Positions 24,156 through 29,849 of a stretch of 29,849 nucleotides of DNA are shown piece by piece. A program made the translations under genes and the position numbers. The notes under the pieces were generated by a model. The model saw only the letters and a list, made by a program, of their open reading frames with translations. It was not told the origin of the DNA and made no database searches. This DNA is from Anaerolinea sp. Its GTDB lineage: Bacteria; Chloroflexota; Anaerolineae; Anaerolineales; Anaerolineaceae. The DNA is taken from NCBI GenBank assembly GCA_029975965.1, contig JARKOV010000068.1, positions 1 to 29,849 on the forward strand, in the 5' to 3' direction. Positions within the stretch are counted from its first letter, which is position 1; each line of letters starts with the position of its first letter.

Positions 24156-24244
24156 ATTTCGCCTGGGGTTGTGTTTCAATTTTTCTGTAAAATGTGGGCT
24201 ATGCCCCACATTTTACAGAAAATAAATTGAACGATTTCGCCTGG
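24156..24244. repeat. Small palindromic element flanked by 11-bp direct repeats
   Basis: ATTTCGCCTGG occurs at 24156-24166 and again at 24234-24244. Between them lies an 18-bp perfect inverted repeat (24181-24198 with 24205-24222) with a 6-base loop. It extends outward imperfectly through GTTTCAATT / AATTGAAC. This looks like a MITE-sized insertion with target duplication, or a structured leader. It carries no coding capacity. Confidence 0.5.
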
Positions 24245-24367
24245 TGAGCATCCGGTAAGGGAGGGAAGCATTCATCCATTGCATTGGGTAGAGACCGGAA
24301 ATTGCCCAGGCGCTCCGAATAGGTGCATGTTGTGTAAAGATCTGGTAACCCCATAGGGGTCTGGGAA

Positions 24368-25060
24368 ATGTGGCGCAGCGTTATCAGCGGGCTTATTTCC
24401 AGCCCACTCTACCGCGATTTTCGATTCCAGCTCCGCCTGGTCGTCATGGTCAGCGCGTTGTTCGTGTTCATTTTTCCCAGCCTGGTGGGGATGAGCCTGT
24501 TTTACCTGGACCTTTTCACCGAGCACCCTGAGTTGCAAGGCTTTCCGCAACAACCAGCAGCTTTCGAGGCTTTCTGGGTTTTGGCAAACGACGCGGTGGC
24601 GCGCGAGGTGGTGCTGGGGTTAATTTTCTCGATCGGGCTGAGTTTTGTTCTAGGCGCCACCCACGCGGAGCCCCGGCTGGCGCCGGTCTTGGATGCGCTT
24701 GGCTTGCTGCTTGTGATGCATTCCCTTTTTTTCTTGCTGGTGGCAACCGACCGCTGCGTGCCGTCGCTGGGCTGTAGCCGGGAGTTTTTCCTCACCGCGG
24801 TGGTGCTGGCCTTTGCTTCCGGCCTGGCAGGCGTGTTGGTGCCGCGCGCCTCGCGGCGAATGGCAGGCTGGCTCTCCTTGCCCTACATTTCCATTTTGAT
24901 CTACCAGAGCTTTCTGTGGTTGGTGGCGCTGGCTCGAACGCCGCGCATTCTGGTGGATTGGGATACCACCCACGCCATCTTGCTCGTGTTCGCCACCATG
25001 CTGTTGCCGGTGCTCATGGCATCGATCGGTTTTTCGGCCAAAAAAGACCGGAATCTGTAA
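24368..25060 (+). CDS. Unrecognised six-helix membrane protein
   Basis: I do not recognise this 230-residue protein. It has about six hydrophobic segments (near 24-50, 82-100, 105-125, 138-160, 168-190, 200-220). Two cysteines lie in a short loop (TDRCVPSLGCSREF), possibly forming a disulphide outside the cell. A basic C-terminal tail (FSAKKDRNL) probably faces the cytoplasm. The ATG is preceded by AGGGG at a suitable distance. It lies 366 bp after the HD gene, behind a hairpin-rich AT-rich gap, and 197 bp before glgP, which has its own promoter, so it seems to be a single-gene unit. Real coding is supported by length, ribosome site and helix pattern. Confidence 0.6.
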   Translation: MWRSVISGLISSPLYRDFRFQLRLVVMVSALFVFIFPSLVGMSLFYLDLFTEHPELQGFPQQPAAFEAFWVLANDAVAREVVLGLIFSIGLSFVLGATHAEPRLAPVLDALGLLLVMHSLFFLLVATDRCVPSLGCSREFFLTAVVLAFASGLAGVLVPRASRRMAGWLSLPYISILIYQSFLWLVALARTPRILVDWDTTHAILLVFATMLLPVLMASIGFSAKKDRNL

Positions 25061-25102
25061 GGTTTTTTGGAACGCTCCTGCGTAAGGTCGAAAGTCGAGC
25101 TA

Positions 25103-25111
25103 TGGTATAAT
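25103..25111 (+). promoter_or_regulatory. Extended -10 promoter for glgP
   Basis: TGGTATAAT combines a TG extension with a perfect -10 box. No clear -35 is visible, as is common for extended -10 promoters. It would give a 5' leader of about 140 bases before glgP. Confidence 0.6.
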
Positions 25112-25146
25112 CCGCGCGTCCTTCCTGGTAGAATGTTTGTACTCGT

Positions 25147-25237
25147 CCACTTGTTGGTAGTGGGGACATCGCGGTCGGAGAGGCGTTGCGCCAGCGTGAC
25201 GAACTTCGGTTGCCGATCGGGTAACACCTGTATCAGG
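25147..25237 (+). other. Structured glgP 5' leader
   Basis: Several helices can form in the leader: CCACT/AGTGG (25147-25163), then CGGTCGG/CCGATCG (25172-25178 with 25213-25219, one G-U) enclosing GGCG-TTG-CGCC, and CCTG-TAT-CAGG (25227-25237). I do not recognise a known riboswitch. It could be a regulatory leader or chance folding in GC-rich RNA. Confidence 0.3.
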
Positions 25238-25257
25238 GGATATAAAGGAAAGGTCCA

Positions 25258-27483
25258 ATGACATACGTTCGAGAAACCCCTAACCATTTCAGTCTTCCGA
25301 GGCGCATTTTCCGCTTGAGCGAGCTGGCTTACAACCTGTGGTGGGTATGGAACCCGGATGCGCAGCGTCTTTTCTCGCAGATCGACCGCACCTTGTGGGA
25401 GCTGGTTTACCATAACCCCGTCGCCTTCCTCCGCAAAGTGGAGCGGGCCAACCTGAACGCCGCGACCAACAACCGCTACTACCTGGAGCTATATGATCGC
25501 GTCTTCCGCGAATTCGACCAGTATATGAGCGGTGAGACTGCCTGGTACAAGCAAAACCAACCTGCCTGGTCTGACCAACTCGTCGCATATTTCTCGTTTG
25601 AATTTGGTCTGCACGAATCGCTGCCGGTTTATGCCGGTGGCCTGGGCGTGCTCTCTGGCGATCACCTCAAAGAGGCCAGCGATATGGGCCTGCCGCTGGT
25701 CGGCATCGGTTTTTACTACACCCAGGGGTACTTCTCCCAACGCATCACCGAAGACGGCTGGCAAGAGACGCGCAACCTGATGCTCAATTTTGAGGAGCTG
25801 CCCGTGACCATGTTGGCCCGCACCGACGGGAACCCGCTAATGGTGTCGGTCACCCTGGCGGGGCGCAAGGTGTATGCCCGCGTGCTGCAACTGCAGATCG
25901 GACGGGTGCCCCTTTACCTGTTGGACACCGATGTTGAGGTGAACAACCCCGCCGACCGTATGCTGACTGCTCGCCTGTATTCCAGTGACCACGAGGTGCG
26001 CATCTCCCAAGAGATTTTGCTGGGCATCGGAGGGGTGCGCGCGTTGCGCGAGCTGGGTTACAAGCCGACGGTCTGGCATATGAATGAAGGCCATTCGGCC
26101 TTCCTGATTATCCAGCGGATGCGCGAGATGGTCTCTGCGGGATCGACGTTCGAGCAGGCCATGGAACAGGTGCGGCACACCAACGTGTTCACCACGCACA
26201 CGCCGGTGCCTGCCGGCAACGATGAGTTCGCTACCTGGTTGATCGACAAATACCTTGTCCACGCCTGGGAGGAGCTTAAGATCGACCGCGACCAGTTCAT
26301 CGACCTCGGTCGCCACATTCAAGATTGGGGCGAGACTTTCAGCATGCCGGTGCTGGCGTTGCACCTTTCTGAGCGATCCAACGGTGTTTCAGAGCTGCAC
26401 GGGCGCGTTTCGCGCAAGATGTGGCATAAACTGTGGCCTGACCGGAAGGAAGAGGATGTGCCCATCACGCACATCACCAACGGCGTGCATGCGCCCACCT
26501 GGATGGCGCGCCGCCTGCAGCTCCTTTTGGACCGTTATTTTGGTCCGGAGTGGAAGGAGAACATCGACGATCCCGAAATGTGGTCGATGATCGACAACAT
26601 CCCGGATGCAGAGCTGTGGGCTGTCCGCCGGCATTTGAAGAACAAGCTGGTCAATTACGCCATCGAGCGCGCCCGCAAACAGTGGGTGGCGGGCGGTTTT
26701 CATCCCGTCCAGGTGGTGGCGGGAGGCGTATTGCTCGAGCCCTATTCGCTCACGCTTGGGTTTGCCCGCCGGTTTGCGACGTATAAACGGGCTAACCTGA
26801 TCATGCGGGATGTCGACCGCTTCATCCGCATCGTCACCAACCAGACCAGACCGGTTCAGGTGATCTTTGCCGGAAAGGCGCACCCGGCCGACGAACCGGG
26901 CAAGATGCTCATTCAGCAAGTGTATCGCGAGGTGAAAGATGCTCGTTCCGGAGGTCGCCTGGTTTTCCTCGAAGATTACGACATGAACCTCGCCCGCCAC
27001 CTCGTTCAGGGGGTCGATGTATGGGTCAACACACCCCGGCGTCCGAACGAAGCTTCTGGCACGTCTGGGATGAAAGCGGCGATGAACGGCACGTTGAATT
27101 TCTCCGTGCTGGATGGCTGGTGGCGAGAGGGATTTAACGGCAACAACGGTTGGGCCATTGGCGACGACACCGAATACGACGACACCGAGCAGCAGGATGA
27201 CGCCGACGCCGCCGACCTGTACAACAAGCTCGAGAATGAGATCATCCCGCTTTACTATGCCAACCGCGGTGGCGACGAGTTGCCGCACGGCTGGATAGAG
27301 CGCATCAAGGAATCGATGCGCACCCTGGCGCCGCAGTTTTCCACCCGCCGTATGCTCAAGGAATACCTCAACCAGGCGTATCTGCCTGCCATGCAAGCGG
27401 ATGCAGCCAGCAGGCAGGCATCTCCGCGCGGTTCGGTGTCTTCGCATCCAAAGGGGTCTGAAGTCGCGGATAAGGCAAAATGA
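25258..27483 (+). CDS. glgP: Alpha-glucan (glycogen/maltodextrin) phosphorylase
   Basis: This enzyme releases glucose 1-phosphate from glycogen or maltodextrin using phosphate and pyridoxal phosphate. The 741-residue protein is the short type with an N-terminal DUF3417 domain (about 9-120: LSELAYNLWWVWNPDAQRLF). The GT35 core has FGLHESLPVYAGGLGVLSGDH, VWHMNEGHSAF, FTTHTPVPAGND, THITNGVHAPTWMA and FARRFATYKR. The cofactor site is EASGTSGMKAAMNG, with Lys606 as the expected pyridoxal-phosphate anchor. AAAGGAAAGG ends four bases before the ATG. It has its own extended -10 promoter and a 140-base leader, and is followed after 45 bases by rnz on the same strand. Confidence 0.95.
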   Translation: MTYVRETPNHFSLPRRIFRLSELAYNLWWVWNPDAQRLFSQIDRTLWELVYHNPVAFLRKVERANLNAATNNRYYLELYDRVFREFDQYMSGETAWYKQNQPAWSDQLVAYFSFEFGLHESLPVYAGGLGVLSGDHLKEASDMGLPLVGIGFYYTQGYFSQRITEDGWQETRNLMLNFEELPVTMLARTDGNPLMVSVTLAGRKVYARVLQLQIGRVPLYLLDTDVEVNNPADRMLTARLYSSDHEVRISQEILLGIGGVRALRELGYKPTVWHMNEGHSAFLIIQRMREMVSAGSTFEQAMEQVRHTNVFTTHTPVPAGNDEFATWLIDKYLVHAWEELKIDRDQFIDLGRHIQDWGETFSMPVLALHLSERSNGVSELHGRVSRKMWHKLWPDRKEEDVPITHITNGVHAPTWMARRLQLLLDRYFGPEWKENIDDPEMWSMIDNIPDAELWAVRRHLKNKLVNYAIERARKQWVAGGFHPVQVVAGGVLLEPYSLTLGFARRFATYKRANLIMRDVDRFIRIVTNQTRPVQVIFAGKAHPADEPGKMLIQQVYREVKDARSGGRLVFLEDYDMNLARHLVQGVDVWVNTPRRPNEASGTSGMKAAMNGTLNFSVLDGWWREGFNGNNGWAIGDDTEYDDTEQQDDADAADLYNKLENEIIPLYYANRGGDELPHGWIERIKESMRTLAPQFSTRRMLKEYLNQAYLPAMQADAASRQASPRGSVSSHPKGSEVADKAK

Positions 27484-27528
27484 TCGCGTTCCCTTCGGCA
27501 GGCAGCTGGTAATCACGGGGGATGGCGG

Positions 27529-28446
27529 ATGTTTGAAATCGTCTTCCTCGGCACATCGGCCTCGGCTCCCTCGGTTCGGCGTGGGTTGTCCTCGCTGTTG
27601 GTCAAGCACGAGGAATACCGTTTCCTGATCGACTGTGGAGAAGGGACGCAGCGCCAGATCCTCACCGCCGGGATCGGTTTCAAAAAGCTCAACCAGATCC
27701 TGATCACCCATGGGCACCTGGATCACATCCTGGGTCTGGCGGGTCTGCTCTCGACCTTTATGCGCTGGGAGACGATCGACAGCTTACAGATTTATGGTCC
27801 GCGTTCTGCCCTGGAGCGCATCGACGACCTGCTGACGAGGGTCGTCTTGCGGGGAGCCACTCCGCCCATGCCGATTGAGCTCATCCCGCTGGTGCCGGGA
27901 CCATTTTTCGAAGGGGGCGATTTGACCATCACGGCTTTCCCGGTGCGTCACCGCGGCAGCGAAAGCCTGGGTTACCTCTTCGATGAAAAACCTCGCCAGC
28001 CATTCCTGGCTGATAAGGCGGATGCGTTAGGGGTGCCGGCCGGCCCGGTGCGGCGCGATCTGGTCCTCGGCAAGGCGGTTACCCTGGCCGACGGGCGAGT
28101 TGTCCAGCCGGCGGAGGTGCTTGGCGAGGTGCAGCGCGGCACCCGCTTCGTGCATGTGGGCGACTGCGGCGAAACCGAGAGCCTGGTGGAGATCGTTCGA
28201 GACGCCGATGGGCTGGTGATCGAGGCCACCTACCTGGAAGAAGAGCGCGAGATGGCGCGCCAGTATTCCCACCTCACGGCGCGCATGGCAGCCGAGCTGG
28301 CCAGGAAAGCAGGCGTCGGACGGCTGTTCTTGACACACCTGTCGCGACGTTACCGTGAGAAGGACGTTCTCGCCGAAGCGCAGGCCGTTTTCCCCGAAAC
28401 CGTGGTAGCCCGTGACCTGGACGCTTATACCGTGAAACGGAGCTGA
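27529..28446 (+). CDS. rnz: Ribonuclease Z (tRNA 3'-processing endonuclease)
   Basis: RNase Z cuts tRNA precursors 3' of the discriminator base. The 305-residue protein is a metallo-beta-lactamase-fold enzyme of normal short-form length. It has FLGTSASAPSVRRGLSS, IDCGEGTQRQI, the zinc motif THGHLDH (61-66), FPVRHRGSESLGYLF, the RNase Z-type stretch ADALGVPAGPVRRDLVLGK, VHVGDCGET, EATYLEEE, SHLTARMAAELA and FLTHLSRRY. Many bacterial enzymes have THLHGDH and GDT; here these are THGHLDH and GDC, both still compatible with metal binding. GGGGGA a few bases upstream supports the ATG. It lies 45 bp behind glgP and is probably co-transcribed. Confidence 0.92.
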   Translation: MFEIVFLGTSASAPSVRRGLSSLLVKHEEYRFLIDCGEGTQRQILTAGIGFKKLNQILITHGHLDHILGLAGLLSTFMRWETIDSLQIYGPRSALERIDDLLTRVVLRGATPPMPIELIPLVPGPFFEGGDLTITAFPVRHRGSESLGYLFDEKPRQPFLADKADALGVPAGPVRRDLVLGKAVTLADGRVVQPAEVLGEVQRGTRFVHVGDCGETESLVEIVRDADGLVIEATYLEEEREMARQYSHLTARMAAELARKAGVGRLFLTHLSRRYREKDVLAEAQAVFPETVVARDLDAYTVKRS

Positions 28447-28469
28447 CAGATTGCGAGCCGCTGTTTGCT

Positions 28470-28498
28470 TTGACAGCCGAAACGTCTTGTGATATGAT
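28470..28498 (+). promoter_or_regulatory. Consensus promoter for the SAM-riboswitch/metK transcript
   Basis: TTGACA (28470-28475), a 17-base spacer and TATGAT (28493-28498) give a near-perfect sigma-70-type promoter. Transcription should start near 28505, about 25 bases before the riboswitch. Confidence 0.85.
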
Positions 28499-28528
28499 CC
28501 TGCTTAACAATTGCATAGCCTCTTACGG

Positions 28529-28649
<121 letters not shown>

Positions 28650-28676
28650 GGCAGCCGCACGACCTGATGATCCATG

Positions 28677-28709
28677 CCCCTCGTGTAAATCCGTGAGGGG
28701 ATTTTTTTA
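28677..28709 (+). terminator. Riboswitch-controlled intrinsic terminator
   Basis: CCCCTC (28677-28682) pairs with GAGGGG (28695-28700), extended by G-U pairs, and is followed by ATTTTTTTA. It forms when SAM stabilises P1 and stops transcription before metK. Confidence 0.92.
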
Positions 28710-28727
28710 TCTAAGGAGAATTGCTGT

Positions 28728-29849
28728 ATGTCTTTAACCTTCATGAACACGCCGCGTTACCTGTTTACATCCGAATCGGTGACCGAAGGGCACCCCGACA
28801 AGATCTGCGATCAGATCAGCGACTCCGTGCTGGATGCCTGCCTCGAACAGGACCCGCTCTCGCGGGTGGCTTGCGAGACTGCGACCAAGACCGGTTTCAT
28901 CATGGTGCTGGGCGAAATTACCACCAATGCCTTTGTCAACTTCGATGAGCTTGTGCGCGATGTGGTGCGCGGAATCGGTTACGATAACACCGATAAAGGC
29001 TTTGATGGCAACACATGCGCGGTGCTCTCGGCGATTTGCGCACAGTCGGGCGATATTGCCATGGGTGTGAATAAGGCCCTTGAAGCCAAGGCCGGTGAGA
29101 TGACCGACGCGCAGATCGAAGCGATCGGCGCCGGAGACCAGGGAATGATGTTCGGGTACGCTTGCGATGAAACCCCCACCCTGATGCCGACGCCGATTTA
29201 TTTTGCGCACAACCTGTCGCGCAGGCTGGCGACGGTGCGCAAGAACGGCACGCTGCCCTGGCTGCGCCCGGATGGCAAGAGCCAGGTGACCATCGAATAC
29301 CAATACGGCAAGCCGGTGCGCGTGGACACGGTTTTGATCAGCACGCAGCACTCCCCCGATGTGTCTCATGCGGAAATTCGCGAATCGGTGCTCGAGCACG
29401 TGATCCTGCCGACGCTGCCGGAAGCCATGGTGGACGACAAAATGAAGGTGTTCGTCAACCCCACCGGTCGCTTTGTCATCGGTGGACCGATGGGCGACGC
29501 CGGGGTGACCGGGCGCAAGATCATCGTCGACACCTACGGCGGCATGGGCCGCCACGGCGGCGGAGCCTTTTCAGGCAAAGATCCGACAACGGTGGACCGA
29601 TCTGGGGCGTATGCGGCGCGATGGGTGGCGAAGAATGTGGTCGCCGCCGGGTTGGCTTCGCGCTGTGAAGTGCAGGTGGCCTATGCGATCGGCGTGGCAC
29701 GCCCGTTGAGTATCAACGTGGAAACGTTCGGCACCGGTCACATCCCGGATGAAAAAATCGCCGCACTGATCGGCGAAAATTTTGACCTGCGCCCCGGCGC
29801 GATCATCCGCGACCTGGACCTGCGCAAGCCGATATATCGGAAAACAGCG
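28728..29849 (+). CDS. metK: S-adenosylmethionine synthetase, 3'-truncated by window end
   Basis: MetK makes S-adenosylmethionine from methionine and ATP. The 374 codons present are in frame to the last base; full-length enzymes have roughly 400 residues, so only the last part is missing. Signatures are [19 protein letters not shown] (ATP and metal site), [59 protein letters not shown] and the late [16 protein letters not shown] nine bases before the ATG is a strong ribosome site. It is governed by the SAM-I riboswitch and terminator just upstream, so its product feeds back on its own transcription. Its SAM also serves methyltransferases such as the one at 11320-12408. Confidence 0.97.
   Translation, partial: MSLTFMNTPRYLFTSESVTEGHPDKICDQISDSVLDACLEQDPLSRVACETATKTGFIMVLGEITTNAFVNFDELVRDVVRGIGYDNTDKGFDGNTCAVLSAICAQSGDIAMGVNKALEAKAGEMTDAQIEAIGAGDQGMMFGYACDETPTLMPTPIYFAHNLSRRLATVRKNGTLPWLRPDGKSQVTIEYQYGKPVRVDTVLISTQHSPDVSHAEIRESVLEHVILPTLPEAMVDDKMKVFVNPTGRFVIGGPMGDAGVTGRKIIVDTYGGMGRHGGGAFSGKDPTTVDRSGAYAARWVAKNVVAAGLASRCEVQVAYAIGVARPLSINVETFGTGHIPDEKIAALIGENFDLRPGAIIRDLDLRKPIYRKTA

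Noticed and set aside
26389..27726. Minus-strand open frame of 445 codons opposite glgP and rnz
   Set aside because: It spans two well-supported genes on the other strand and shows no recognisable domain.

Overview
The window is about 60% GC and densely packed with bacterial genes. Several features point to Chloroflexota, most likely the class Anaerolineae: a HEAT-repeat protein beginning MGLFGPPNVEKLKAKRD, an SH3-tailed lipoprotein with a SLACN lipobox, a DUF3417-type glycogen phosphorylase, GT-C-like membrane proteins, and short dispersed CACGAAGG and TGTTGAGC-type repeats. This assignment is inferred from gene style; no rRNA or other phylogenetic marker is present. No tRNA, rRNA, CRISPR array, insertion sequence or prophage gene was found.

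Layout: (1) 1-5997: a G-rich palindrome, an SH3 lipoprotein, a convergent and slightly overlapping recJ, and a DUF6020-type membrane protein read divergently from recJ. (2) 6069-12408, all minus strand: an apparent four-gene operon. In transcription order it encodes a CcrM/HinfI-like adenine methyltransferase, a UvrD-like protein with decayed helicase motifs, an intact UvrD-type helicase, and a small PD-(D/E)XK nuclease with four cysteines placed as in AddB-type Fe-S nucleases. The last three genes overlap by 8 bp at each junction and look like a RecBCD/AddAB-style end-processing machine split into three chains. (3) 12409-12959: a 551 bp intergenic stretch holding the methyltransferase promoter, with GANTC sites on both sides of it, and repeat remnants. 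(4) 12960-18647, plus strand: NYN-LOTUS nuclease, a terminator, a GT-C-like membrane protein, then a run of a possible 2H phosphoesterase, DUF4013, YbjN-like, LpxL-like acyltransferase and GNAT genes, closed by a bidirectional terminator. (5) 18727-22266, minus strand: an ABC exporter and a HEAT-repeat protein whose near-consensus promoter lies directly against the start codon, predicting a leaderless mRNA. (6) 22403-25060, plus strand: GNAT, DUF5680 and HD-domain genes, then a 366 bp AT-rich gap with two large hairpins, then an unrecognised membrane protein. (7) 25258-29849, plus strand: glgP, rnz, and a SAM-I riboswitch controlling metK, which runs off the window end.

The most notable content is the methyltransferase-helicase-nuclease operon. 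It joins a possible GANTC methyltransferase to a recombination-type helicase/nuclease set, with GANTC sites flanking the operon promoter. The structured 24.0-24.4 kb gap and the leaderless promoter are secondary points of interest. Several starts are TTG or GTG, supported by Shine-Dalgarno placement, and were moved from the longest open frame.
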